Assembly: GCA_013036105.1 (NCBI GenBank) | Contig: JAAXCX010000003.1 | Span: 146,758-210,757 of the forward strand | Direction: 5' to 3' | Source of the DNA: Vulcanimicrobiota bacterium | GTDB lineage: Bacteria; Vulcanimicrobiota; Vulcanimicrobiia; Vulcanimicrobiales; Vulcanimicrobiaceae | DNA length: 64,000 bases | In this document: positions 16,316 through 25,465 of the stretch, in pieces | How positions within the stretch are numbered: position 1 is the stretch's first letter | Layout of the letters: each line of letters begins with the position of its first letter | Made by a program: the position numbers and the translations under genes | Notes under the pieces: generated by a model | What the model saw: the letters and a program-made list of their open reading frames with translations, nothing else | What the model was told of the DNA's origin: nothing | Databases searched by the model: none

Positions 16316-17992
16316 GTGCGCGATCGCCGCAGGCGGTTGCTTTATCCCGCGATTCGCTTCGCAGTGCTCCTGCTTGCGATCGGCGCGACCGCGGCGGCTG
16401 CGCCCAAAGCGTTCGCGCATCTGCACCGCGACGATGGCATCGCCCTGGCCGTAGCGCTCGTGCTCTTCACGTTGCTCGCGCGAATCAACGTGCCGCTAAC
16501 GGCGCGCGGTTCGTTTTACAGACGGCGCAGCGCTGAACCCGGACGCATCACGCTCGAGTTGCCGCTGATCCTTACCGTCGTCAGCATCTACGGACCGGTC
16601 GTTGCCGCGGCCCTGACGCTGGTCGCGTATCCGTTCGCGCTGACGAGCGAAGGCGGATCGCGTTTTCTGCGGCGCATTTTCGAAGGCGCACCGCAAGCCA
16701 TCCTCTGGCTCTTCGCCGGTACGCTGCATGCCGAACTTTATCGCGGGCCGATCATGCTTTCGATTCCGTCCTACCTTGCGTTCCTCGCGTTTTACACGCT
16801 CGCGATCTACATGTTCTTGTATGGAATCTGGACGCCGCTTCGCATGATCTCGACGCATGTCCGGCTGCGCCGTTTTTGGCACAACCTCTCGCGCGATACG
16901 CGTCTGCTCGGTTTTCTGCTGTTGCTGACGTCGTGGGGATACGTCTGCACCGTCATCTGGCTGCACGCAGGCATCGCGATCGGACTGGTGAGCCTCGCGC
17001 CCCTGCCGTTCCTGGCCTACACCCTGCGCGCCCTGCACGAATCGCAGATCGAATTGCACCGGCTGCGGCTGGCGCGCGACGCTGTCCAAGCTATGCTCGG
17101 CGCGGGCGATCCGATCCCGCAAATGAATTCATTGCTGGCGAGTTTGCACACGCCGACCGCTAAGGAAACGCTGCAAATATTCGCCGCGATCACGCCCGAC
17201 GAAACGCGCCTCGCGCCGCTCGCGACGATCGGCCATCAGCCAACCGTCGAGCAGGTCGAGCTCTGCAGCCGCGCGCTCGCGGAGCTGAGCCGTTCCGACG
17301 GTCCCGCCGTCACGGTGCGCAACTCCACCTTCGTCGTCTTCGCCGACGCCGCGCGCAGCTCAGACGATGAGCTGCTCGGCGTGCTGATCGCGCACCGGCC
17401 GCTCTCCACATCGCAGCTGCTCCCGCGCAAGCGTTTCGCCCAAGCCGCCGCCGACCTCGCTCCCCTGCTGCGCGACTTCCGCTCGATCGCCGCTACCCAA
17501 AGCGCTGCCGCGCTCGACGCCCTAACCGGTCTTCCGAACCGCCGCACGATCATGCAGCTGTTGCGCGATCGCGTCGACAACGTCGCGTTCGGCAACCCAT
17601 GCGCCGTACTGCTGCTCGACATCGACCGCTTCAAATCGATCAACGACATGCTCGGCCATCCCGCCGGCGATCGCGCGCTGCGAGTCGTCGCCGGCACGAT
17701 CGCGCGTTCGATCCGCAGCCACGACCGCGCCGGCCGCATCGGCGGCGAAGAATTTCTCGTTCTGATGCCCGAAACCAACAGCGAAACCGCCGTGGCCGTC
17801 GGCGAACGCCTACGCGGCGCGATCGCGAACGCCGAGATCCGGCACGCCAACGGCGACCGGGTCACCGCCAGCATCGGCGTCGCCGTCGCGTCGATTAGCG
17901 ACACGATCGAATCGCTGCTGGCGCGCGCCGATCACGCACTCTATCAGGCCAAACGCCAAGGCCGCAACCGGGTCGTCGAAACGGTTCAGTAG
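16316..17992 (+). CDS. Membrane-bound GGDEF diguanylate cyclase
   Basis: 558 residues from the GTG at 16316, just after metG. The N-terminal half has about six to eight transmembrane helices (to about residue 250). A short cytoplasmic GAF-like segment follows (about 280-390), then a complete GGDEF domain (about 395-558). The active site is GGEEF, the metal/substrate motifs include LLDIDRFKSIND and DALTGLPNRR, and an RSHD sequence five residues before GGEEF fits the inhibitory I-site. It should make cyclic di-GMP, a common regulator of pili and surface behaviour. Stop overlaps the tatD GTG by one base. Confidence 0.9.
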   Translation: MRDRRRRLLYPAIRFAVLLLAIGATAAAAPKAFAHLHRDDGIALAVALVLFTLLARINVPLTARGSFYRRRSAEPGRITLELPLILTVVSIYGPVVAAALTLVAYPFALTSEGGSRFLRRIFEGAPQAILWLFAGTLHAELYRGPIMLSIPSYLAFLAFYTLAIYMFLYGIWTPLRMISTHVRLRRFWHNLSRDTRLLGFLLLLTSWGYVCTVIWLHAGIAIGLVSLAPLPFLAYTLRALHESQIELHRLRLARDAVQAMLGAGDPIPQMNSLLASLHTPTAKETLQIFAAITPDETRLAPLATIGHQPTVEQVELCSRALAELSRSDGPAVTVRNSTFVVFADAARSSDDELLGVLIAHRPLSTSQLLPRKRFAQAAADLAPLLRDFRSIAATQSAAALDALTGLPNRRTIMQLLRDRVDNVAFGNPCAVLLLDIDRFKSINDMLGHPAGDRALRVVAGTIARSIRSHDRAGRIGGEEFLVLMPETNSETAVAVGERLRGAIANAEIRHANGDRVTASIGVAVASISDTIESLLARADHALYQAKRQGRNRVVETVQ

Positions 17993-18762
17993 TGCCCGCC
18001 CTGATCGACACCCACACGCACATCCACGACAAAGCCTTCGACCCGGATCGCGACGCAGTCGTCGAACGCATGCGGGCCGCCGGCGTCACATCCGCGATCA
18101 CCGTCGGCTGCGATCTCACCGATACGGAGCGCGCGTTCGAAACCGCGCAACGCTACGACCTGCGCGCTACCGCCGGCATCCATCCGCACGAAGCGAGAAA
18201 TGCGCCGGCCGATATCCGCGCGGCATTCGCGCCGTTCCTGAAAAACGAACGCATCGTTGCGATCGGCGAGACGGGACTCGACTACTATTACGACAACAGT
18301 CCATGCGACGTGCAGCAGCGCGTTCTGCGTGAGCAAATAGCGATCGCGCACGATGCGAACCTGCCGCTCGTCTTTCATCACCGCGACGCGTTCGAAGACT
18401 TCACCGCGATCCTGCGCGAGGAGTGGCGGCCCGGCATGCGTGGCGTCGTCCACTGCTTCACGGGCGATGCCGCGCAAGCGCGCACGTACGTCGACGAGTT
18501 CAGGCTCTACCTCGGCATCGGCGGCATCGTCACGTTCAAGACCGCGCAACCGGTTCGCGATGCAGTCGCCGCAATCGGGATCGCTCAGGTCATCCTCGAG
18601 ACGGACTGTCCGTATCTTGCGCCGGTGCCGCACCGCGGTGAACGCAACGAGCCCGCATTTCTTTCCGATACTGCGAAGTACGTGGCGGAGTTGCTGCGGA
18701 CTCCGCTCGAAGAGATCGCTTTGCGCACGACGGAGAACGCGAGGAAGCTTTTTGCGATGTAG
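17992..18762 (+). CDS. tatD: TatD family metal-dependent DNase
   Basis: 256 residues, GTG start. The metal ligands of the amidohydrolase-like TIM barrel are all visible: LIDTHTHIHD at the N terminus, ETGLDYYY near residue 92, VFHHRDAFEDF near residue 125, HCFTG near residue 153 and ETDCPYLAP near residue 203. TatD proteins are Mg-dependent 3'-5' exonucleases acting in DNA repair and RNA quality control; despite the name they are not Tat export components. The metG-tatD neighbourhood is common in bacteria, here with a GGDEF gene inserted. Confidence 0.93.
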   Translation: MPALIDTHTHIHDKAFDPDRDAVVERMRAAGVTSAITVGCDLTDTERAFETAQRYDLRATAGIHPHEARNAPADIRAAFAPFLKNERIVAIGETGLDYYYDNSPCDVQQRVLREQIAIAHDANLPLVFHHRDAFEDFTAILREEWRPGMRGVVHCFTGDAAQARTYVDEFRLYLGIGGIVTFKTAQPVRDAVAAIGIAQVILETDCPYLAPVPHRGERNEPAFLSDTAKYVAELLRTPLEEIALRTTENARKLFAM

Positions 18763-18796
18763 CGATCGGCGAATGGATCCGGCTCCGTCCGCCCGC

Positions 18797-19678
18797 TCAC
18801 CATGACACTGCGTAGGGCTTCGCAGTGCGCCACGTTGTTGCGAAGCGGCGCGACAAATGGCGCAGTACATCGGGCGCGTCCGTTCGCAATCCCCAGTCGA
18901 TCTGATCGCCGTTTGCGTAAGACGAGGTCGCGTTTGCCGACCCCGTCCACGCGCGCGCGCCGTCGACGATCGCCATCTTTTCGTCCGAATTGCCGACTCG
19001 AACGGCGACACCGGATTGCGCGAGTGCTGCGAGCGCTCGTTTCGACTTGACGTTGAGATCGCGCTGCGAGACGATCAGCCGGCACGATACGCCGGATTCC
19101 GCCAGGTGTTTGAGTGCACCGTAGACGCCGCTGCCCGCTCCGAACGACTCGCTCTCGACCTCGACGCGCTTCGCGCCGCGCGCGCCGGCGAGCAACCGGC
19201 GCTCGGCCCATAACGCGTCGCGTTTGCTCGTCCAGAATTCCGGGGTGGTGCCCGCGCGTCCGCGAAGTGCGGCGGATCGAACGGCGTTTACGTCTGCGCG
19301 GAAATCGTCGCGCAAAATCGTATCGCCGCTATTGGGCCAGTTGCGATCGTCCAGATAGGCGACCCCGTCACAGATTGCGGCTTTCATGTGAAGCGCCGGT
19401 CCGTTGTGCGCGTTTGTGTCGGCGAGTTTCGCGTCCGCGCCAAGGCGGCGCAACTCGCGAACCACGCGCTTGTTGCCGGCGGCAAGCTCGCCGGACGGGT
19501 CTGCATATGGGTGGCCTTCCAAGCGCATGGTGACGCGCGCTCCGCGGCGAGCTGCATCTGCGAGCGCATCGAGCACGGATCCGGGCCGAAGCGTGTAGGC
19601 GGTGAGCAAAACGCTGCGCGCGGTTTCCATTGCGCGCGTAAGGCCTGCCTCCGAGCTGAGGGAAATCACCTGACGCAA
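18797..19678 (-). CDS. Phospholipase D-like protein with one intact HKD motif
   Basis: 293 residues from a TTG (19678); a GTG at 19669 is an alternative. Two PLD half-domains: the first has HMKAAICD (H-x-K-x4-D), the second DEKMAIVD, where Asp replaces the catalytic His, followed by the usual GSAN. No signal peptide, so cytosolic. PLD enzymes normally need both histidines, one as nucleophile and one as acid, so activity may be altered or lost. Convergent with tatD. Substrate unknown (phospholipid or nucleic acid are the family options). Confidence 0.75.
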   Translation of the reverse strand: MRQVISLSSEAGLTRAMETARSVLLTAYTLRPGSVLDALADAARRGARVTMRLEGHPYADPSGELAAGNKRVVRELRRLGADAKLADTNAHNGPALHMKAAICDGVAYLDDRNWPNSGDTILRDDFRADVNAVRSAALRGRAGTTPEFWTSKRDALWAERRLLAGARGAKRVEVESESFGAGSGVYGALKHLAESGVSCRLIVSQRDLNVKSKRALAALAQSGVAVRVGNSDEKMAIVDGARAWTGSANATSSYANGDQIDWGLRTDAPDVLRHLSRRFATTWRTAKPYAVSW

Positions 19679-19755
19679 TCACGACGGCGGCGCCGTCTGC
19701 CAAGGGGGTGGCTCCACAGGAACGCCGCCCGCCGCTTGGAAGCGTACTCATCCGC

Positions 19756-20484
19756 ATGAATCTAAGCCCGGCGGCACCGCCGCCGAAGAACGACAAGAGC
19801 GCCTACGTCCGCGACATGTTCGCGACGATCGCTCCGCGATACGATCGCACCAATCGCGTCATCAGCGCCGGAATGGATGAGGGGTGGCGGAAGCGCGCGA
19901 TCGCGCTGCTGCGCGCTCCCGCCGGAGGCAGCATCATCGATTTATGTTGCGGGACGGGCGATATCGTCTTTCATCTGTTGCGAACCGATCCGACGCTGCG
20001 CGTCACAGGTGTTGATTTTTGCGAGCCGATGCTGGCGCAGGCTCGCGCGCGTTCGGTCCGGGAAGGCGGCGGCAGCACCGAATTTCTCGAAGGCGACGTG
20101 ATGGCGCTCCCATTTGCCGATAAGACGTTTGATGGCGCTACCATGGGTTTTGCAATGCGCAACGTTGCCGGCATCGACGCAACGCTGCGCGAGGTTCGCA
20201 GAGTATTGAAGCCCGGAGCACGATTCGTGAACCTCGACATGAGCAAGGCTCCCAACCCCGCGTGGAAGGCATGCTTCGATCTGTATTTCTATGGGATCGT
20301 TCCGCTGATCGGCGGGATCGTCAGCGGTTCGCGCGCGGCCTATACCTATCTCCCGAACTCACTCACGCACCATCCCGGCGCGGAAGCTTTACGCGATCGC
20401 TTTACGGACGCGGGTTTTACGAACGCGGCGTTTGTACGCCTGATGGGCGGCGCAGTTGCGATTCATTACGGAGATGCGTCGTGA
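19756..20484 (+). CDS. ubiE: Demethylmenaquinone/ubiquinone C-methyltransferase UbiE/MenG
   Basis: 242 residues from the ATG at 19756; an in-frame GTG at 19708 would add 16 residues. Family motifs: YVRDMFATIAPRYD near the N terminus, the SAM-binding LCCGTGDI, GDVMALPFADKTFDG and RVLKPGARF. It methylates the quinone ring in the last step of menaquinone (or ubiquinone) synthesis. The next gene makes the polyprenyl tail and the Rieske/cytochrome b genes follow, so it probably serves that quinone pool. GTGA overlap with the next gene. Confidence 0.92.
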   Translation: MNLSPAAPPPKNDKSAYVRDMFATIAPRYDRTNRVISAGMDEGWRKRAIALLRAPAGGSIIDLCCGTGDIVFHLLRTDPTLRVTGVDFCEPMLAQARARSVREGGGSTEFLEGDVMALPFADKTFDGATMGFAMRNVAGIDATLREVRRVLKPGARFVNLDMSKAPNPAWKACFDLYFYGIVPLIGGIVSGSRAAYTYLPNSLTHHPGAEALRDRFTDAGFTNAAFVRLMGGAVAIHYGDAS

Positions 20485-21437
20485 TACAGAGCGAACGCGC
20501 CCAGTTACGCCGCGACGAAATAGAGACGTTCTTCCGCGAGCGTTTCACGACGGACAATCCGTTGATTACCGAGGCTGTGAAACGCATGCTCGAGGCCGGC
20601 GGAAAGCGGCTGCGCCCGCGCATCACGCTGCTGGCGGCGCAAACGAACGACGGCGCATCCGAGCGGCACATGCAGCTCGCGGCCTACATGGAACTGATTC
20701 ACGTCGCCACGCTCATTCATGACGACGTCGTCGATAACGCCCAGACGCGGCGCGGCGTCAATGCCACGGCGATCGATTACGGGAACCGTATCAGCGTGCT
20801 CGCGGGCGATTATCTCTTCGCCTGGATATTTAAAAACGTCACGCAATTCTACTCGCCGCCCATCCCCAACATCCTCTCGGCCACGCTGGCCGAAATCTGT
20901 GACGGCGAAGTGCTGCAACTCCGATCGCTCGGCGATCTGAACGTTTCGCTGCAGTCGTACATAGATATAGTGGAAAGAAAAACCGCCTCGCTCTTTGCCG
21001 CCTCCGCGCAGTGCGGAGCAATCGCGGGCGGCGCGCCGCCGCAAGCCGTCGAAGCGCTGCGGAGTTTCGGCCTGGCTTACGGCATCGCGTTTCAGATGCG
21101 CGACGACTTGCTCGACGTGACCGCCGAGGCTGCCGCGCTCGGAAAGCCGGTCGGAAACGATCTGGCCGAGCGCAAGATGACGATTCCGTTAATTCTGGCC
21201 TTGCGCGGCGGCAGTCGAGAATTCTACGGCATGGTCGAGCGTTTGTATGCGGGAAGAGAACCGGACGCCGCCGCGGTCATCGCGGGCATACGGCAATCGG
21301 GCGCGATCGAAGCGACGCGAGCGAAGATTGCCGAGTACTCCCGCCGCGCGGAAGATGCAATCGACGGTCTCGAAAATACATCGGCGAAAGCCGAGCTGCA
21401 GCGGCTTGCCGGCGAATTGCTCGAAGAAGCCTCTTAA
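20481..21437 (+). CDS. Long-chain polyprenyl diphosphate synthase
   Basis: 318 residues from the GTG at 20481. Both Asp-rich motifs of trans-prenyltransferases are present: HDDVVDNAQTRRG near residue 80 and FQMRDDLLDV near residue 200, plus GGKRLRP near the N terminus. Small residues before the first motif (AT at the fourth/fifth position upstream) suit a long product, such as the heptaprenyl to nonaprenyl quinone side chain. It condenses isopentenyl units in the cytosol. Coupled to ubiE and followed by tatA. Confidence 0.9.
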   Translation: MIQSERAQLRRDEIETFFRERFTTDNPLITEAVKRMLEAGGKRLRPRITLLAAQTNDGASERHMQLAAYMELIHVATLIHDDVVDNAQTRRGVNATAIDYGNRISVLAGDYLFAWIFKNVTQFYSPPIPNILSATLAEICDGEVLQLRSLGDLNVSLQSYIDIVERKTASLFAASAQCGAIAGGAPPQAVEALRSFGLAYGIAFQMRDDLLDVTAEAAALGKPVGNDLAERKMTIPLILALRGGSREFYGMVERLYAGREPDAAAVIAGIRQSGAIEATRAKIAEYSRRAEDAIDGLENTSAKAELQRLAGELLEEAS

Positions 21438-21448
21438 AGGAGAGAAGT

Positions 21449-21751
21449 ATGCACGTCACGCTCGCCCTGGGTAGCCCGGAAATCGTCATGATCTTGATAG
21501 GCCTAGGGCTCTTGCTCTTCGGAGCGGAGAAGCTGCCGAAGTTAGCGCGGAGCGCCGGCGCGGCCAAAAAAGAGTTCATGGTGGGACAGGCCGAGGCCGA
21601 CGCGGCCGCCGCCAAGGCGCGCGAAGACGCGCGCGTGCGGGCCGAAACGGCGCGCGCCGACGTCATGGACAACGTCTCGCAAAACAACGCGGACGGCACG
21701 GGAGCCAACGTTCCGCCGCCCACGCCGGACAAAGGGACCTTGAGCGGCTGA
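21449..21751 (+). CDS. tatA: Twin-arginine translocase subunit TatA/E
   Basis: 100 residues. AAAGGAGAG lies upstream of the ATG at 21449, which decides the start. One N-terminal transmembrane helix (VMILIGLGLLLF), the FGAEKLPKLARS hinge, then an amphipathic, Ala/Arg-rich helix and a Pro/Gly tail, the standard TatA plan. TatA oligomers form the conducting element for folded proteins. tatC follows after 4 bases; no tatB is seen, so this may be a minimal TatAC system. The Rieske protein encoded 3 kb downstream carries a matching twin-arginine motif. Confidence 0.92.
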   Translation: MHVTLALGSPEIVMILIGLGLLLFGAEKLPKLARSAGAAKKEFMVGQAEADAAAAKAREDARVRAETARADVMDNVSQNNADGTGANVPPPTPDKGTLSG

Positions 21752-21755
21752 CGTC

Positions 21756-22502
21756 GTGTCCGACACCTGGGACCAAAAAGAAATGAGTTTTACGGAGCAC
21801 CTTCGGGAGCTCCGTAAACGTCTCTTGATCTCGCTCGTCACTGTTTTCGGACTGGGCGTCCTCCTGTTCATCCCCTCGCCCTATGTCATCGAATTTCTCA
21901 AGAGCGCGTACTTTCAGAACGTCCAGCTGCACGCTTTTGGCCCCGCCGACGCGATCCTGGCGGAATTCAAGTTCTCGATCTATGCGGCGATCGTGCTCGG
22001 GCTGCCCGTACTCTTATACCAGCTATGGATGTTCGTCGTGCCCGCATTTCATCCGCGCACGCGAAAATTGGTCTACGTCTACGTCGCTCCGTCAGTACTG
22101 CTGGCGTTTGCCGGAATTGCATTCGCGCACTTCATCGTGCTGCCGCGGGTCGTCCATGCGCTTCTCCGGATCACGAGCCATATCGCGACGCCGACCTTCG
22201 GCATCGAATCGACCATCAATTTCATTCTGCTGATTTTCTTAGCGTTCGCGCTAATCTTTCAGACGCCGATCATCATGATTGCACTCGCCCGCATCGGCAT
22301 CATCAACTCGACTTTCCTGAAGAAAAACCGCCGCTATTTCCTCTTCGGGTTCTTCGTCTTCGGCGCCATCGCGGCGCCGGACGGAAGTCCGTTCACCATG
22401 GCGCTCATGGCTCTGCCTATGTACGTTCTCTACGAAGCCAGTCTCTGGATCATCGTCCTGCTCGAGAAGTCGTGGCGCGCGGAGGCCGCCCGAGTAGACT
22501 AA
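21756..22502 (+). CDS. tatC: Twin-arginine translocase subunit TatC
   Basis: 248 residues from a GTG. The signature MSFTEHLRELRKRLLISL is at the N terminus, six membrane helices follow, with the conserved YQLWMFVVPAFHPRTRK after the second helix. TatC is the receptor for twin-arginine signal peptides in the inner membrane. It sits between tatA and the cytochrome c maturation genes, in line with Tat export of redox proteins such as the nearby Rieske subunit. Confidence 0.95.
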   Translation: MSDTWDQKEMSFTEHLRELRKRLLISLVTVFGLGVLLFIPSPYVIEFLKSAYFQNVQLHAFGPADAILAEFKFSIYAAIVLGLPVLLYQLWMFVVPAFHPRTRKLVYVYVAPSVLLAFAGIAFAHFIVLPRVVHALLRITSHIATPTFGIESTINFILLIFLAFALIFQTPIIMIALARIGIINSTFLKKNRRYFLFGFFVFGAIAAPDGSPFTMALMALPMYVLYEASLWIIVLLEKSWRAEAARVD

Positions 22503-22508
22503 AAGAGC

Positions 22509-23864
22509 ATGCAGGCAGTCCGGGAGCTCTACGACGACTTCATCCGCACGTTCGGAAACGTGCTCTTTGCGGTGCTGCTCTTCATCGTCTGGGGACTGCT
22601 GACGCTGGTCGGCGTCATCATCGCGCAGGGCAAAGACCCCGCCACCTATTTCGATTCTTATGCGGCGCCGCTTGCGCGCCTGATCCTGCGGCTCGATTTC
22701 AACAACATCTACCACACGCCGTACTACGTCGGCATCATCGGATTGATCTTGCTCTCGCTCGCGGTCTGCACGTTCAAACGCGTTATCCCCGCGCGCCTGC
22801 CTCCGCTGCGCGCGGTCGCGATCGACAAGATTCCACTGCACGCGTCATTCGAAGCGGCCGGCGATCCCGAAAGCGTCCGCGAGCGCATCGCCGCGTTCTT
22901 TCGATCGCGCGGCTGGAACGTGCGCAAGCGCGAACTCGGCGGGGTCGAATGGACCTTCGCCGACAAACACAACTGGGCGCGCCGCGGCGTGCTCGTCGCG
23001 CACGCGGGCTTCGTTATCATCGCGGCGGGTACGACGATCTATTGGGCCAAGGGCTTCTCCGGCGATGAAGCCATCGTAACGGGCCAAACGGTTTCCGTGC
23101 CGCACACGCTAACGTCGATGAAACTCGACGGTTTCTCCTATAAGATCAAGCCGATCGTGACGAAAAGCGGCATGGTCTATCAGCCCATCGACTATGTCTC
23201 GCGCGTCACCGCAAAGGGCAGCGATGGGGTCGCGCGGACCGCGACGATTCGCGTCAATCATCCCCTCGACGTGGACGGCGTGCTCTACTACCAGTCGAGT
23301 TACGGATTTGCCATGCGCTTTCGCGTAACGCACGACGGCGTGCGCGTTCCCGCATTGATGAATCGCGACTATCTCACCGGCGATGCAATCGATCTGCCGG
23401 GAACGCAGCGCACCGTCGCGGTGGCGCAATTCGTGCCCACCGTCGATCGTCTGAACGGGCAGCCTTCGGCCGATCCGCGCGTGAATAACCCGGCCGTCTT
23501 TCTGCAAATCTTCGACGGCGGACAAGCGTCGGGCGCCGGCCTCGTGCCGATGAAGTCCTCGATCGACGTCGGCGGCGGGTGGCGCCTCACGCCGGAACGC
23601 TATTTGCTCGTCAGCGGCATACAGTACACGCACGACCCGGGCGTCGTGCTCGTCGGCATCGGCGCCTTCGTTTTGCTGGCGGGTCTGATGATCTCGTTTT
23701 ATCTGTTGCCCGCGCGCATGTTCGTGCGGATCGATCCGGCACCGGGTGGATCGCGGATCGGGCTGGCGGCCACGACGGTCAAAGGGTACGACATTTTCGA
23801 ACGGCAATTCAACGATCTCGCGGCGGCGCTCGGGACAAAACTGATCGGAGATTCGCGTGGCTAA
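22509..23864 (+). CDS. resB: Cytochrome c biogenesis protein ResB/Ccs1
   Basis: 451 residues. Four predicted membrane helices (three in the first 190 residues, one near 390) with a large periplasmic domain between helices three and four (NHPLDVDGVLYYQSSYGF), as in ResB/Ccs1. With CcsA it forms system II heme lyase, which attaches heme to CxxCH motifs on the outer face of the membrane. The likely client is the cytochrome c domain fused to cytochrome b at 25465. Its end overlaps ccsA by 8 bases. Confidence 0.93.
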   Translation: MQAVRELYDDFIRTFGNVLFAVLLFIVWGLLTLVGVIIAQGKDPATYFDSYAAPLARLILRLDFNNIYHTPYYVGIIGLILLSLAVCTFKRVIPARLPPLRAVAIDKIPLHASFEAAGDPESVRERIAAFFRSRGWNVRKRELGGVEWTFADKHNWARRGVLVAHAGFVIIAAGTTIYWAKGFSGDEAIVTGQTVSVPHTLTSMKLDGFSYKIKPIVTKSGMVYQPIDYVSRVTAKGSDGVARTATIRVNHPLDVDGVLYYQSSYGFAMRFRVTHDGVRVPALMNRDYLTGDAIDLPGTQRTVAVAQFVPTVDRLNGQPSADPRVNNPAVFLQIFDGGQASGAGLVPMKSSIDVGGGWRLTPERYLLVSGIQYTHDPGVVLVGIGAFVLLAGLMISFYLLPARMFVRIDPAPGGSRIGLAATTVKGYDIFERQFNDLAAALGTKLIGDSRG

Positions 23865-24726
23865 CGGACACATGCCCTTAGACGAAGTGCTGATGATTAT
23901 TGCGATTGGCGCGTACGTCGTCGGTGCGCTTGCGCTGCTCGTCTATTTCTTCTCCCGCGCAGAATGGCTCAAGCACCTCGCGATTCCGCTGGCCATCGCC
24001 GGCTGCGCCGCGCAGTTCGGACAGTTGGTCGCGCGTTACGAGATCACGGGCATCTGGCCGCTCCTCAACTTATACGGCTCGCTCTCGCTCTTCGCGGCGG
24101 TTGCCGTTCTGATCTTCATCATCTTCGCGTTCCGCTACGACCTCTGGTTTGCGGGCGGCTTCGTTCTGGGTCTCTCGGCGCTCTTTCTCGCCTACGCAAT
24201 CACATGGAACGAGGGCACGATGCCCGCTGTCCCTTCGCTCCAATCATACTGGGCGAAAATCCACGTGCCGCTGGTCGTTTCGTCATACGCCGCCTTTATG
24301 GTGTCGTTCGTCATATCGGTTCTGTTTCTCGTCAAGTATTATTTCGAACGATCGCTGGCAAGGCAGAGTGCTTCTTCGGCCGGCAGTACCGGCACGCAAT
24401 GGCTCAATACTATTCCGAGCTTGGCGCAGCTCGACGTGCTGATTTACCGCATCGTTGCAGTGGGGCTGCCGCTGCTGACGCTCGGCATCATTACGGGGGC
24501 GATGTGGGCGCACGAGTCGTGGGGACATTACTGGCAGTGGGATCCCAAGGAAACAGCGGCACTGTTTTCGTGGATCGTCTACGCCATATACATGCATTTG
24601 CACACGCGTAACGCATGGCGGGGGATGCGTACTGCGTGGGTAAGCGTGATCGGATTTCTCTCGATCATGTTCTGCTATTTCGGCGTCAACCTCTGGATTA
24701 GCGGGCTCCACAGCTACAAAGTCTAG
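23857..24726 (+). CDS. ccsA: Cytochrome c biogenesis protein CcsA/ResC
   Basis: 289 residues, GTG start with GGAG upstream. Eight or so hydrophobic segments. The tryptophan-rich heme-handling motif of the CcsA/CcmC/CcmF superfamily is clear: WGHYWQWDPKETAALFSW near residue 225. Flanking histidines are at AHESW and MHLHTR. It carries heme across the membrane and, with ResB, ligates it to apocytochrome c. The next gene encodes the Rieske subunit. Confidence 0.94.
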   Translation: MANGHMPLDEVLMIIAIGAYVVGALALLVYFFSRAEWLKHLAIPLAIAGCAAQFGQLVARYEITGIWPLLNLYGSLSLFAAVAVLIFIIFAFRYDLWFAGGFVLGLSALFLAYAITWNEGTMPAVPSLQSYWAKIHVPLVVSSYAAFMVSFVISVLFLVKYYFERSLARQSASSAGSTGTQWLNTIPSLAQLDVLIYRIVAVGLPLLTLGIITGAMWAHESWGHYWQWDPKETAALFSWIVYAIYMHLHTRNAWRGMRTAWVSVIGFLSIMFCYFGVNLWISGLHSYKV

Positions 24727-24797
24727 GAGCGGCGGCTTGCTGGGAACGAAGAGGTTGGTCGTGGCGGCGGCGGAAAAGCCGCCCTACAAATCGGAGT

Positions 24798-24804
24798 GGA
24801 GGAG
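24798..24804 (+). promoter_or_regulatory. Ribosome binding site deciding the Rieske start
   Basis: GGAGGAG with 7 bases to the TTG at 24812. The longer in-frame start at 24737 has no comparable site, and starting at 24812 places the twin-arginine motif at a normal distance from the N terminus. Confidence 0.7.
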
Positions 24805-24811
24805 ACGCGAA

Positions 24812-25465
24812 TTGTCGAGTCACGCGCACGTTCCGGGGGCCAACGACGAGGTAGAAACCCCCGAGGTCATCTCGAGGCGCCAGTGGATGGCCAATGCGAC
24901 CATTGCCATAAGCGGTGTCATCGGTTTGACCCTGGCCATCCCGATCGTCGGGTCGCTCGTCCCGGACGTCGGCGCCGGCGGCGCCACGTGGACCCCGCTC
25001 GACGAGAACGGCTGGAAGCAGCTGCAGAGCGCCACCGACAAGGCGGTGCGCATCGACATCAACCTGAAGAGTAAAGATGCGTACTTGCCGGAGCAAAGTT
25101 CGCCGCAATCGGTCTGGGGCATCAAGGTGAAAGATCCGCAGAAATTTTCGCGCGACCGCAGCGATCTTTTCACGCCGGCGGGTAAAGATATGCTTCCCTA
25201 TCCGATCGTGACGCTCGGTTTCGTGCTCTTTAGTCCGATCTGCCCGCACTTGGGCTGTTACTACAACTACAACGCCGCGGCCAACAAATTCCAGTGCCCA
25301 TGCCACGGCTCTCAATTCGATCAGAACGGCTCGCACATTGCCGGACCCGCTGCGCGCGGGCTCGATCCGCTGCCGCTGCGCGAGCAAAGCGGCATCGCGC
25401 AGTGCGAATGGATCCGCTACGCGCCCACCATTCCCAACCGCCTCGTCGTGTCGTACACCGCGTAA
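24812..25465 (+). CDS. qcrA: Rieske iron-sulfur protein of a bc-type complex
   Basis: 217 residues from a TTG with a strong GGAGGAG. Residues 21-26 read SRRQWM, a twin-arginine motif, followed by one membrane anchor (ANATIAISGVIGLTLAIPIVG). The [2Fe-2S] ligands are CPHLGC and CPCHGS, 18 residues apart, and the cluster-binding domain is complete. It shuttles electrons from quinol to cytochrome c. Its stop overlaps the ATG of the cytochrome b gene by one base, so the two are one functional unit; tatA and tatC upstream can export it. Confidence 0.95.
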   Translation: MSSHAHVPGANDEVETPEVISRRQWMANATIAISGVIGLTLAIPIVGSLVPDVGAGGATWTPLDENGWKQLQSATDKAVRIDINLKSKDAYLPEQSSPQSVWGIKVKDPQKFSRDRSDLFTPAGKDMLPYPIVTLGFVLFSPICPHLGCYYNYNAAANKFQCPCHGSQFDQNGSHIAGPAARGLDPLPLREQSGIAQCEWIRYAPTIPNRLVVSYTA

